Positions 17,578-26,745 of a stretch of DNA of 64,000 nucleotides are shown one piece after another. The notes under the pieces are model-generated. The model saw only the letters and a program-made list of their open reading frames with translations. It ran no database searches and was not told where the DNA came from. This stretch comes from JAWWOL01 sp963797535. Its GTDB lineage: Bacteria; Actinomycetota; Actinomycetes; JAWWOL01. The DNA lies in the NCBI GenBank assembly GCA_963797535.1, contig CAWCPQ010000001.1:930001-994000 (forward strand), read 5' to 3'. Position 1 is the first letter of the stretch. Every line of letters starts with the position of its first letter. The translations under genes and the position numbers were made by a program.

Positions 17578-18689
17578 GACAGCAGAGCGGCCAACGGCGT
17601 GACGTCGTAGCCGTGCGCCGCGGCGACCGGGGCGTAGCAGACCGCACCACCGACGACGTTGAGGCCGAGGGCCAGCGACGGGTCGTCACGGCAAGCCTCG
17701 ATCCAGCCTCGGTCGGCGATCTCGGTGATGTACGGCAGCGTCACGTTGGTCAGCGCGTAGGTCGACGTGTGCGGCACGGCGCCGGGCATGTTGGCCACGC
17801 AGTAGAACGTGGACTCGGCAACCTTGAAGGTCGGGTCGGAGTGCGTGGTCGGCCGGCTGGACTCGAAGCATCCGCCCTGGTCGATGGCGATGTCGACCAG
17901 AACGCTGCCCGGCTTCATCCGGGCGACCAGGTCGTCACTGATCAAGATGGGCGCCTTGGCACCGGGCACCAGGACGGCACCGATGACCAGGTCGGCGTCG
18001 AGGACGGCCCGCTCCACCTCGTAGGAGTTGGAGGCCACGGTCTGCAGGTGACCCTGATAGATCGCGTCCGCCGAGCGGAGCCGCGCAATGTTGCGGTCGA
18101 GCAGCAGAACCTCGGCCTGCATGCCCAGCGCGATGGCAGCGGCGTTCATCCCGGAGACGCCGGCACCGATCACCACGACCTTGGCAGCGTAGACACCCGA
18201 GACTCCGCCCATCAGGATGCCGCGACCGCCCTCGGCCCGCATCAGGGTGTGCGCGCCGACCTGAGGCGCCAGCCGACCGGCCACCTCGGACATCGGCGCC
18301 AGCAGCGGAAGCGAACCGTCGGCGAGCTGAACCGTCTCGTACGCGATCGCCGTCGTGCCCGACGAGATGAGCGCGTCCGTGCACTCACGGGACGCTGCCA
18401 GGTGGAGATAGGTGAACAGGATCTGGTCGGCCCGCATGAACTTGTACTCGCTGGGCTGCGGCTCCTTGACCTTGAGGATCAGGTCGGCCTGCTCCCACAC
18501 ATCGTCGTTGGTGGCCAGGATCGTCGCGCCGGCGGCGACGAAGTCGTCGTCAGGGATGGAGGACCCGACTCCGGCCGAGTGCTCGATGACTACGGAGTGA
18601 CCGCGCTTGGTCAGCTCGTGCACGCCGGCCGGTGTGATGGCGACGCGGTACTCGTGGTCCTTGATCTCGAGGGGGATTCCAATCTTCAC
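17574..18689 (-). CDS. ald: Alanine dehydrogenase
   Basis: Reversible NAD-dependent deamination of alanine to pyruvate. From the GTG at 18689 the protein is 371 residues, the usual length, and begins KIGIPLEIKDHEYRVAITP. An upstream ATG at 18701 lies inside the likely ribosome site GAGGAG. The Rossmann glycines are in VVIGAGVSGMNAAAIALG, and the substrate-site His is in YLHLA. Neighbours xerD and the Nudix gene are conserved in actinobacteria. Confidence 0.96.
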   Translation of the reverse strand: MKIGIPLEIKDHEYRVAITPAGVHELTKRGHSVVIEHSAGVGSSIPDDDFVAAGATILATNDDVWEQADLILKVKEPQPSEYKFMRADQILFTYLHLAASRECTDALISSGTTAIAYETVQLADGSLPLLAPMSEVAGRLAPQVGAHTLMRAEGGRGILMGGVSGVYAAKVVVIGAGVSGMNAAAIALGMQAEVLLLDRNIARLRSADAIYQGHLQTVASNSYEVERAVLDADLVIGAVLVPGAKAPILISDDLVARMKPGSVLVDIAIDQGGCFESSRPTTHSDPTFKVAESTFYCVANMPGAVPHTSTYALTNVTLPYITEIADRGWIEACRDDPSLALGLNVVGGAVCYAPVAAAHGYDVTPLAALLS

Positions 18690-18766
18690 AGCGATGCACA
18701 TCTCCTCGGAACGCCGTTGTGACAAGGGTCGAACTGCGCCTGCGATGGATCACCCGTGAGGCGAGT

Positions 18767-19417
18767 CTAGGGCCCCGGTCGCTCAGGCCAAACGGCGCTG
18801 ACCTGTCGCAGCGTCGCGAACCCTCGGGCGCGGGCGGCGGCGGCTGCCAGGACCCCGCTCACCGTCAGCGGGTTGTGCAGCTCGCCCGCGAGAATCTTGT
18901 CGACAGCCTCGTCCAGCGGCACCCAGGAGTAGGGCATGTCGGCCTCCTCGTGATGGCCGACATGACGCTCGTCCTCGGCCACCTCGGTGACGCCCCGCGC
19001 CAGGTAGAGGCGCACGGCCTCGTCGGACATGCCGGGCGAGGTGAAGAGGTCGACGAGCGACAGCCACTCGGTGGCCCGGAAGCCGGCCTCCTCATATAGC
19101 TCGCGCGCGGCGTTCTCGTACGGGGTCTGCCCGACGGCGTCGGTGTCGAGCAGCCCTGCGGGTGGTTCCCACAACATCCGCCGCGGCGGGTGGCGGTACT
19201 GCCGCACCAGCAGGACACGATCGCGGTCGTCGAGAACGATCACGCCGACCGCGCCGGGGTGAACGACGACGTCGCGCTCGACGGTGGCACCGTCGGGCAT
19301 CCGGACCAGATCGGTCTGCACCGCGATGACGTGACCGGCGAAGCGTTGGGTCGTGGTGGCGACCGGCAGCTCCTCCTGCCGGTCAACGACCTCGGACGAC
19401 GGGAGCTCGAGAGCCAC
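18767..19417 (-). CDS. Nudix hydrolase, ADP-ribose pyrophosphatase type
   Basis: A 216-residue protein placed directly after pyrG (3 nt), as in Mycobacterium Rv1699-Rv1700. The Nudix core helix REL-YEE-AGF is present (NAARELYEEAGFRATEW), preceded by EPPAGLLDTD. The segment between the glycine and the REUxEE core is two residues longer than usual and has Gln where the first Glu is expected. A start at GTG 19417 is probable. ADP-ribose as substrate is assigned by family and context only. Confidence 0.88.
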   Translation of the reverse strand: MALELPSSEVVDRQEELPVATTTQRFAGHVIAVQTDLVRMPDGATVERDVVVHPGAVGVIVLDDRDRVLLVRQYRHPPRRMLWEPPAGLLDTDAVGQTPYENAARELYEEAGFRATEWLSLVDLFTSPGMSDEAVRLYLARGVTEVAEDERHVGHHEEADMPYSWVPLDEAVDKILAGELHNPLTVSGVLAAAAARARGFATLRQVSAVWPERPGP

Positions 19418-19420
19418 CGC

Positions 19421-21157
19421 TCAGCCGAACTGTGCCGTGGCACCAACCGGAACTGTCGGCGCGGCGTGGCCGGCCGCTGGGTCGTCGCCGTCGGTCAGGT
19501 CCCACGGCAGCCGGCCGCTCTTGTCCTCCGCGTACTGGATCGCGGCGGCGACGAACCCCTTGAACAGCGGGTGCGGACGGGTCGGCCGGCTCTTGAACTC
19601 GGGGTGGGCCTGGGTGCCGACGTAGAACGGGTGCACCTCGCGAGGCAGCTCGACGTACTCGACCAGTCGGCCGTCGGGTGACGTCCCGGAGAACACCAGG
19701 CCGGCGTCCTCGAGCGGCTTGCGGTAGGCGTTGTTGACCTCGTAACGGTGCCGATGGCGCTCGTCGACCCAGGGCTGGTCGTAGGCCTCGCGGACGACGG
19801 AGCCCTCGAGCAGCTTGGCGGGGTAGGAGCCAAGGCGCATCGTGCCGCCCATGTCCCGCTCGCCGGAGACCACGTCGCGCTGCTCGGCCATCGTGGCGAT
19901 GACCGGGTGCGGGGTGGCCGGGTCGAACTCGGCTGAGCCAGCTCCCTCGAGTCCGGCCAGGTTGCGCGAGGCCTCGATCACCATGCACTGCAGGCCGAGG
20001 CACAGGCCGAGGGTCGGGATGCCGTGCTCACGGGCGTGGCGAAGCGCACCGAGCTTTCCCTCGATGCCGCGCACGCCGAAGCCACCGGGTACGAGCACGC
20101 CGTCGACCTCGGCCAGCGTTGCCGCAGCACCCTCGCTGGTCTCGCAGTCGTCGGAGGTGACCCAGCGAATGACCACCTTGCAGTCGTTGCCGAAGCCGCC
20201 GGCGCGCAGTGCCTCGGTGACCGACAGATAGGCGTCAGGCAGGTCGACGTACTTTCCGACCAGCGCCACGGTGACCGTGCGAGCGGGAGTGTGCACGCGC
20301 CGGAGCAGGTCGTCCCAGACGCTCCAGTCGACGTCGCGGAACGGCAGGCCCAGGCGCCGTACGACGTAGGCGTCGAGCCCTTCGGCGTGCAGCACCTTGG
20401 GGATGTCGTAGATCGAGGGCGCGTCGACGGCGGAGACCACGGCTTCCTCGTCGACGTCGCACATGCCGCTGATCTTGCGCTTGAGGCTGGTCGGGATCGG
20501 TCGGTCGGAACGGCAGACGACCGCGTCCGGCTGGATACCGACGGTGCGCAGCGCAGCCACGGAGTGCTGGGTCGGCTTGGTCTTGAGCTCGCCGGAGGGC
20601 CCGATGTACGGGACCAGCGACACGTGCAGGAAGAAGCAGTTGGCCCGGCCGACCTCGTTGCGCACCTGGCGAATGGTCTCCAGGAACGGCAGCGACTCGA
20701 TGTCGCCCACCGTGCCGCCGACCTCGGTGATCACGACGTCGACCTCGTCGGAGGCCATCCGCCGGATCCGGCTCTTGATCTCGTTCGTGATGTGCGGGAT
20801 GACCTGGACCGTGTCGCCGAGGTACTCACCGCGCCGCTCCTTGGCGATCACCTGCGAGTAGACCTGGCCGGTGGTCACGTTGGCCGATCCGTGCAGGTCG
20901 GTGTCGAGGAACCGCTCGTAGTGACCGACGTCGAGGTCGGTCTCAGCCCCGTCCTCGGTGACGAACACCTCGCCGTGCTGGAACGGGTTCATCGTGCCGG
21001 GGTCGACGTTGAGGTAGGGGTCGAGCTTTTGCATCGTGACCCGCAGCCCGCGTGCTTTCAGCAGGCTGCCCAGGCTGGAGGCCGTCAGACCCTTGCCGAG
21101 GCTGGAGGCGACGCCCCCGGTGACGAACACGTGCTTGGTCGTCTGCGGCGGGGCCAT
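19421..21157 (-). CDS. pyrG: CTP synthase
   Basis: A 578-residue, intact enzyme converting UTP to CTP with glutamine. The N-terminal amidoligase domain begins FVTGGVASSLGKGLTASSLG and holds the conserved KLDPYLNVDPGTMNPF and EVGGTVGDIESLPF. The C-terminal class-I glutamine amidotransferase domain has PGGFGVRG, the nucleophile Cys in LGLCLGLQCM and HPEF near the end. The C-terminal 30 residues are a variable tail. Confidence 0.98.
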   Translation of the reverse strand: MAPPQTTKHVFVTGGVASSLGKGLTASSLGSLLKARGLRVTMQKLDPYLNVDPGTMNPFQHGEVFVTEDGAETDLDVGHYERFLDTDLHGSANVTTGQVYSQVIAKERRGEYLGDTVQVIPHITNEIKSRIRRMASDEVDVVITEVGGTVGDIESLPFLETIRQVRNEVGRANCFFLHVSLVPYIGPSGELKTKPTQHSVAALRTVGIQPDAVVCRSDRPIPTSLKRKISGMCDVDEEAVVSAVDAPSIYDIPKVLHAEGLDAYVVRRLGLPFRDVDWSVWDDLLRRVHTPARTVTVALVGKYVDLPDAYLSVTEALRAGGFGNDCKVVIRWVTSDDCETSEGAAATLAEVDGVLVPGGFGVRGIEGKLGALRHAREHGIPTLGLCLGLQCMVIEASRNLAGLEGAGSAEFDPATPHPVIATMAEQRDVVSGERDMGGTMRLGSYPAKLLEGSVVREAYDQPWVDERHRHRYEVNNAYRKPLEDAGLVFSGTSPDGRLVEYVELPREVHPFYVGTQAHPEFKSRPTRPHPLFKGFVAAAIQYAEDKSGRLPWDLTDGDDPAAGHAAPTVPVGATAQFG

Positions 21158-21212
21158 ACGCGCATCTCCCGTGGCTAAGGTGCGGCGAGGAATCTCGCCC
21201 GTCCACGGGAGT

Positions 21213-23249
21213 TCACGGTAACACGTCGGCGTCTGCCGCAGGCGGTCCCGTCCCGATGTCGCCCGTGTCGTCGGTCGCGTCGCGCAGCAACACCGCCAGA
21301 ACGTAGGGAACGCCGAGAAGTACGGCCACTGCTGGGATCGCGAGGCCGGAGTCGTTGACGACGAGCCCGACCAGCGCGAGCACGCTCAGCGAGATGAGCC
21401 CGTACCTCAGCTCGGGGAGCCTGGCGTAGGCGACGGCCAGACGAGGCCGCGGCCGGAGCACCAGCCACAGCGCCACCGCGATGATCACCGGGACGACGAG
21501 CGTGCCCACGTTGGTCACCAGCAGGTCGAGGTCGGCCCTCCCCTTGCGCTCGAGCACCGTCCAGGCGCCTCCGTGCAGGATCTTGCCGACGAACCTGCCG
21601 AGGTGGGTACGGGCGGAGGCCGGCCTGGCGTAGTCGATCAGTCCCAGCAGGAACACCGCCGCGACCGCAGCGCCACCGATGGCGGCAGCCTTGGCCAGCG
21701 AGACGCGACGGCCGGCGCAGAGCAGGACCATCACCGCGAACGCGGGGATGAGCGCGAGCACCCCCCCGATGTCGCTGCCCCACATCGGGGCACCGTCTGC
21801 GAGCACCGCGACGGCGCCGATGGCAGCAACCGCCGGCCAGGCCCGCGTCCGGCAGATGGCGACCGACGTCGCGGTCAGCATCGCCGAGGCACCGAGCACC
21901 CCGAAAGCAATGTTGCCGAAGCCCATGAACCGGCCGGCCACCAGCGGCGAGTAGCCCAGGACGCTGTCCAGCTGAAGCGACGACCCGAGCACGACGTCGA
22001 GCACGAGCAGGGCAAAAGTCAGACCGGTTACGGCGCCACCGGCGATGACGGCGGACGTGCGGAGAGCCAGTGCGCAGGCGGCGCTGCCGATGACAGCTGC
22101 GAGCCCCGCGATCACGAGGATCACGACGGGAGTGGCGCTGCCGGATCGCCACCAGTCGGAGAGGTTGGCCAGGTAGCTCGCAACCGGTCCGGCCAGCGCG
22201 ACCATGAGCAGCCACAACGCCGCCCCTCGTCCCCTCCCCCATCGCCACGCCGCGAGGGTGAGGAACATTGCGAGGACGGCGAGCAGGACCAGAAACGTTG
22301 CAGCGTAAGGGGTTGCGGCGCGCACGGCACCTGCAGCGGTGTCCGCGTCGACCAGGTCGGCCACACTGTCCGGGCGATGACCGACGTGTTGCCACGGCTG
22401 ACCGTCGACGGCAGCGGCGACGCCGGGAGCTCCGCTCGCCTCGGTGAGCTGAAGCAGCGTCGCGGTGACGTCGATCAGCTGGACGTACGGCGCCCGCCTG
22501 GTGGACTGGCTGCGCAGCAACCCCGGTCCGTACGGGCCACCGGACGCGATGGCCACGTGCAAGTGGGCGCGATCACGTCGGCTGGTGTCGGAAAGGCCGA
22601 GCACCATCAGGACCGACCCAGCCGGACGAGCACGTTGAACGGCCTCGACGAAGGCGTCAGCGCGGACGGCAGCAGCGGGTGTCGCTACCGATGGCCCGGT
22701 CACGAGACTCACCGGGCAGACGGACAACGCCTTCGCCGACAGGGCCGCCGAGTAGACCGCGACGCTGCCCGTACGATCGGCTGCGCCCAGCGCTGCGGCA
22801 GGGCCGACTGCTGCGACGCATCCAGAGCCGGTGTCGCTCATGGCGGAGGCGAGAATGCCTGGTACGGCGGCAAAGTCGAGCGAGTGGTTGTCCTTGACGA
22901 TGGCCGGCCAGCCGTCAATCGACGCACTGCCACTGCTGGCCGACACAGGCGGTGTGGCGCCGCACGGTCCCGGCACACGTACGCGATTGCCGGCACCGAC
23001 GGTCAGCCAGCCGTCGGCCGCACACGTCACCTCGGCAGCGGAGCGGATGGACAGGGCGCCCACCGAACCACGGTGAGCCAGCTGCCAAAGGGTCGGCGTG
23101 CCCGTGGCCGTGACGTCCTTCCACTGCAGTCCGGGAAGGCCGACCACGACGACGGTTGGCGGCTGGTCGTCCGCAAGGGCCGGCTGAGCCGGGGTGGCGA
23201 GCGCCGCCACCAGGGCCGTCAACGCAAGCAGGAAGCCGGTTCGCCTCAT
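21213..23249 (-). CDS. Secreted phosphatase-fold domain fused to a multi-TM membrane domain
   Basis: A 678-residue protein. The ATG at 23249 overlaps the stop of the glycosyltransferase gene (ATGA) and gives a classic signal peptide (MRRTGFLLALTALVAALATP). Residues about 30-300 (VVVVGLPGLQWKDV, VLMVLGLSDTSRRD, TRRAPYVQLIDVTATLLQL) look like a divergent alkaline-phosphatase-type extracytoplasmic domain. From about residue 310 there are around ten hydrophobic segments. It lies at the end of the GT4/MurJ-like set, so a role in envelope glycans is plausible. I cannot name a substrate, and the metal ligands are not obvious. Confidence 0.72.
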   Translation of the reverse strand: MRRTGFLLALTALVAALATPAQPALADDQPPTVVVVGLPGLQWKDVTATGTPTLWQLAHRGSVGALSIRSAAEVTCAADGWLTVGAGNRVRVPGPCGATPPVSASSGSASIDGWPAIVKDNHSLDFAAVPGILASAMSDTGSGCVAAVGPAAALGAADRTGSVAVYSAALSAKALSVCPVSLVTGPSVATPAAAVRADAFVEAVQRARPAGSVLMVLGLSDTSRRDRAHLHVAIASGGPYGPGLLRSQSTRRAPYVQLIDVTATLLQLTEASGAPGVAAAVDGQPWQHVGHRPDSVADLVDADTAAGAVRAATPYAATFLVLLAVLAMFLTLAAWRWGRGRGAALWLLMVALAGPVASYLANLSDWWRSGSATPVVILVIAGLAAVIGSAACALALRTSAVIAGGAVTGLTFALLVLDVVLGSSLQLDSVLGYSPLVAGRFMGFGNIAFGVLGASAMLTATSVAICRTRAWPAVAAIGAVAVLADGAPMWGSDIGGVLALIPAFAVMVLLCAGRRVSLAKAAAIGGAAVAAVFLLGLIDYARPASARTHLGRFVGKILHGGAWTVLERKGRADLDLLVTNVGTLVVPVIIAVALWLVLRPRPRLAVAYARLPELRYGLISLSVLALVGLVVNDSGLAIPAVAVLLGVPYVLAVLLRDATDDTGDIGTGPPAADADVLP

Positions 23250-24331
23250 GCTGACCGCAGCTCGTCGTAGATCTCCATCAGCAGGTCGGCTACCCGTTGC
23301 GCGTCCGGCCACTGCGCCGACCTGGCCAAGGCTTCGCGCTCGAGACTGTGTCGCGCCTGCGGGTCCGTCAACAGCCTGCGCACGGCGGAGGTGATAGCGG
23401 CCGGGCTGCCCACCGGCACCAGCACCGCAGCCGAACCGACGAGCGACGGCACCCCGCCGACAGCTGTGGCCACGAGCGCGTGTCCGGTCAGCAGCGCTTC
23501 CTGAGCGGCCAGCGGCCGGGCCTCCCACGAGCTCGGCAGCACCACGACGTCGGCGATGCTGAGCAGGTCGGCGATGTCATCGCGTCGACCCAGCAGCGTG
23601 ACGTTGACGCCAAGGTCGGCGATCTGCCGCTCGAGAGCCTGATCCTCCGGACCGTCGCCGGCAATCAGCACGGCCGGGGCCGATTCGAGGGTGCGCCAGC
23701 CCGCGGCCGCCTCGACGAGCACGTCGAACCGCTTCTGCCGGTGCAGCCGGCCGAGAGCCAGCACCACCGGCGCCGACCCGATCCCCAGACTCGCGCGGAC
23801 CTCCGCCGGGGTCAGGGTCGGGGGCTGAGGCTTGGGCGCAGCCACCGGCACGAATCGAGCGTCGACGGCACCGGCCCTGCTGGCTCGTACGACGAGGTCC
23901 TCGGAGGCGCCGATCGTGATGGCTGCGCGGCGGGCGGTGAAACGCTCGAGCCATCGGTGCAGCCAGCGCACGGGACCAGCGGACAGCGGGGCGTTGTGCC
24001 AGGTGACGACCACGGGTGTCCCTGCCGCCAGTGCCGCAACCACCACGCCTGCCTGCAGCCCGTGCGCGTGCACGAGTGCATGGCTCGAGATCAGCCCGCG
24101 CAGGGTACGGCGTTGGGATCCACTGAGCAGCATGCGCAGACCGACCGGCAGCCGTACGACGTCCGCACCTGTGTCGGAGAAGCCGAACACGTCGTCCGTG
24201 GTCGTCGGCGCGCAGACCGCGACGTCCCAGCCGGCGTCGACGCAAGCCGTGCTCAACGACGCCACATGCATCCCGATGCCGCCGGTACTGTTGCCAAGCA
24301 CCAGCAACAGCGAACGCTCGAGGTCAGCCAT
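23246..24331 (-). CDS. GT4-family glycosyltransferase
   Basis: A 361-residue GT-B enzyme. The N-terminal domain has NSTGGIGMHVASL and HAHGLQAG. The C-terminal donor-binding domain has LALGRLHRQKRFDVLVEA, VLIAGDGPE and the E-x7-E signature in EARPLAAQEAL. It is cytoplasmic and probably uses a nucleotide-sugar donor. The start overlaps the end of the MurJ-like gene and its stop overlaps the next gene, so the three are a tight unit. Confidence 0.88.
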   Translation of the reverse strand: MADLERSLLLVLGNSTGGIGMHVASLSTACVDAGWDVAVCAPTTTDDVFGFSDTGADVVRLPVGLRMLLSGSQRRTLRGLISSHALVHAHGLQAGVVVAALAAGTPVVVTWHNAPLSAGPVRWLHRWLERFTARRAAITIGASEDLVVRASRAGAVDARFVPVAAPKPQPPTLTPAEVRASLGIGSAPVVLALGRLHRQKRFDVLVEAAAGWRTLESAPAVLIAGDGPEDQALERQIADLGVNVTLLGRRDDIADLLSIADVVVLPSSWEARPLAAQEALLTGHALVATAVGGVPSLVGSAAVLVPVGSPAAITSAVRRLLTDPQARHSLEREALARSAQWPDAQRVADLLMEIYDELRSA

Positions 24332-25961
24332 CGGCTCGCCGCCTCGAGGCTACGAACGCCTTGGCCGCCTTGGGGTTGGTCAGCAGGAGAATGCCTGCGA
24401 ACACGGCAACAACCCAGGCCCCGACGAGGCAGGCTGCCAGCAGCGAGGTCCAGAGCCGGTCGTACGGCAGCCACCGGGCCAACGCATATCCGGTCGAGGC
24501 GCTCAGGGTCGCCGCACCGAGCCCGGTCACCAAGGCGTAGCCGACACCCGCGAAGCTGCCGGGCGCGGCGACGTGCAGAGCCCTGGCCAGCGCCAGGCCA
24601 GCGATCGTCATGCCGATCGTGTTGCCCCACGCCAGGACGGCGAGCCGGCTCGAACCCGAGGTGACCGACGAGAGTGAAACATCTGCTGCCAGTACGGCAA
24701 TCCAGCCCGAAACGGTGGCGATGGCGGCACGACGACCTTGGCCGCAGGCGTAGAGAGCACGGCCGAGATGAGCAACCATCGCGTAGCCGAGCAGACCTGG
24801 CGCCAGCACCACGATCGCCCGCGCCAGCACGGCGGGGTCCTCAACCCCTCGGGCGTGGAGCACGAACAGCCGGGCGACCGGCTGCGCCGTCGCCATCAGC
24901 ACGGCCGCGGCAGCGCAGCAGACCACCAGCACGTTGCGCGTCGTCGCCGCTGCGACATCGGCAAAGGCGGCCCGATCCTCGTTGCCGTGAAAGACCACAA
25001 GATGGGGAAAAGCGCTGGTAGCCAAGGGAACTGCGAGCACCGCCCACGGCAGGAGAAAGATCAGCCAGGCCAGCTGGTAGAGCACCAGGGTGCCAGCCGG
25101 ACCGCCGTAGGACAGTCGCAGCACGACGACCAGCGACAGCTGTTGTGCTGCCAGTGCCGCAATCCCGGCCAGCGACAGGCGAACGACGCGGCTACGAACG
25201 GTCGGCGGGAAGGTCAGCGCGGCACGCAACGGCACGCCGGCTCTGCGCATCGGCACCAGCAGGGACAGGCTGAGCACGGCAACACCGAGGGTCGTGCCGA
25301 CGGAGAGGGTCAGCTCCTGAGCCGTGGTCAGCGTCGCCAGTGTTGGCGGCTTCGCGTGCGTCTCGACGGCGTAGACGATGTAAGCGGCCGCGACGACCAG
25401 GCTCGACAGAAGGGGAGCGATGGCCGGCCCCAGAAAACGCCGATGGGCCTGGAGCACGCCGGTCAGCACCACCGCGACGCCGTACAGCACGATCTGCGGC
25501 GAGAAGACGGCGAGCATGCGCGCGCCCACTGCCACGGCCTCGGCCCGATCGGCGTTGCCCACCCTGGCCGGCGTCAGGAGCTCCATGATCGGCCGGGCGA
25601 GGACGACCCCGGCTATGGCGATCGGTACGAGCAGGGCCACCGTCCACGTCATCAGCGCAGCCGTCGTGCGCAGGGTCTGATCGCGGTCGCCCTCGTCCAC
25701 CGGGCCCGCGAGCACCGGAACGATGCTGCTGGCGAGCGCCCCACCGGCAACCGTCTCGAAGATGATGTTCGGGACGGTGTTGGCGCGGGTGTAGGTGTCG
25801 CCCACGTCGGTGGCACCCACCGCCCGTACGAACACCAGACCGCGGATGAAGCCGGCGCCACGCGAGGCGACGGTGACGACGGCCAGCAGCGTGGCAGCTC
25901 GGCGAACCTCGCCGTGGACGGAACCGACCGGCTCAGCCAACGGCCCGACCCAGCTCGTCAA
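24324..25961 (-). CDS. MurJ/MVF-family lipid flippase-like membrane protein
   Basis: A 545-residue protein with about 13 hydrophobic segments and MVF-family blocks: an N-terminal RGAGFIRGLVFVRAVG, ANTVPNIIFETVAGGALASSIVPVL and GVLQAHRRFLGPA. The family exports lipid-linked sugars (lipid II or O-antigen units). As it is paired with a GT4 and a WecA-like gene, it may flip a different lipid-linked glycan; this is inference. The start is probably TTG 25961, overlapping the previous gene by 29 nt. Confidence 0.82.
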   Translation of the reverse strand: MTSWVGPLAEPVGSVHGEVRRAATLLAVVTVASRGAGFIRGLVFVRAVGATDVGDTYTRANTVPNIIFETVAGGALASSIVPVLAGPVDEGDRDQTLRTTAALMTWTVALLVPIAIAGVVLARPIMELLTPARVGNADRAEAVAVGARMLAVFSPQIVLYGVAVVLTGVLQAHRRFLGPAIAPLLSSLVVAAAYIVYAVETHAKPPTLATLTTAQELTLSVGTTLGVAVLSLSLLVPMRRAGVPLRAALTFPPTVRSRVVRLSLAGIAALAAQQLSLVVVLRLSYGGPAGTLVLYQLAWLIFLLPWAVLAVPLATSAFPHLVVFHGNEDRAAFADVAAATTRNVLVVCCAAAAVLMATAQPVARLFVLHARGVEDPAVLARAIVVLAPGLLGYAMVAHLGRALYACGQGRRAAIATVSGWIAVLAADVSLSSVTSGSSRLAVLAWGNTIGMTIAGLALARALHVAAPGSFAGVGYALVTGLGAATLSASTGYALARWLPYDRLWTSLLAACLVGAWVVAVFAGILLLTNPKAAKAFVASRRRADG

Positions 25962-26745
25962 GCCGACGCAGCACGGGACTGGCTGCGATGACGGACGTAA
26001 AGCTCACCCGCTCGCTGACAGCTGTCAGGCCCACGACGGCCGCCAGCACAGCCAGCCGGACCCGCCGGCTACGGCCGCAGACGGCGACGCCGAGAGCTGC
26101 CCCGATCGCGTTGGCACCGGTGTCCCCGAGCATCGTGCGCTCCCCCAGGTCCGCTGGGAGCTCGGCAGCCGCCACAGCCTGCACGGCCGCGAGGACCGTA
26201 CGAGAACCATCGTCCGAGCCGGGAGTCGCCGCCCCTGCCGCCAACGAAGCAAGCTTGAGCGCCCGGCCCGGCCGCAGGTCGAAGAGGTTGGCCAGGTTGG
26301 CGGCACCAGCGACCAGCGCGCCGTCGATCACGGTGTCGACCGAAGCACCACGCTGGATTGCCGCCCCAGCAAGGGAAGTAGCCCCGATGACGGCGAGCTT
26401 GACCAGGCCGGCGCTCGCCTTTCCCTCGCTCACGGAACGCAGGTGTCCAGCAAAGCCCTTGGTGGCAGCCTCGTCCTCGCGTCCGGACAACCGGTCGTCG
26501 TAGTAGCCGGCCGCGGCCGCTCCGGCCACCGCGAGAGTGGCCCCCGCAGGTGCGCCCGTCCCGAGCATCGCGGCGAGAATGCCTGCTGCCGCGGACGGAC
26601 CGCCGGCCAGGCTCACCGTGGTGCCGCGGTAGTTCGTGCGCCGCAGCCCGTCCGTACGACGGTCCAGGATCGTGCGAGTGCCGAACGTCACCCCCGCAGC
26701 GATTCCCGCGGACACCGCAAGGCGTCCCTGCCCTGCGAGCCTCAC
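25933..26745 (-). CDS. WecA/MraY-like membrane protein (divergent polyprenyl-phosphate sugar-phosphate transferase family)
   Basis: A 270-residue protein with several hydrophobic segments. RRTNYRGTTVSLAGGP, a DDRLSG motif, ANLANLFDLRPGRALK and MLGDTGANAIGAALG correspond in order to the N-terminal loop, DD, N-x-x-N-x-x-D and GD-x-G regions of MraY/WecA enzymes, though shortened. It is coupled to steB by a 4-nt overlap. If active it would start lipid-linked glycan synthesis, feeding the GT4 and MurJ-like proteins downstream. Activity is uncertain given the divergence. Confidence 0.68.
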   Translation of the reverse strand: MRLAGQGRLAVSAGIAAGVTFGTRTILDRRTDGLRRTNYRGTTVSLAGGPSAAAGILAAMLGTGAPAGATLAVAGAAAAGYYDDRLSGREDEAATKGFAGHLRSVSEGKASAGLVKLAVIGATSLAGAAIQRGASVDTVIDGALVAGAANLANLFDLRPGRALKLASLAAGAATPGSDDGSRTVLAAVQAVAAAELPADLGERTMLGDTGANAIGAALGVAVCGRSRRVRLAVLAAVVGLTAVSERVSFTSVIAASPVLRRLDELGRAVG

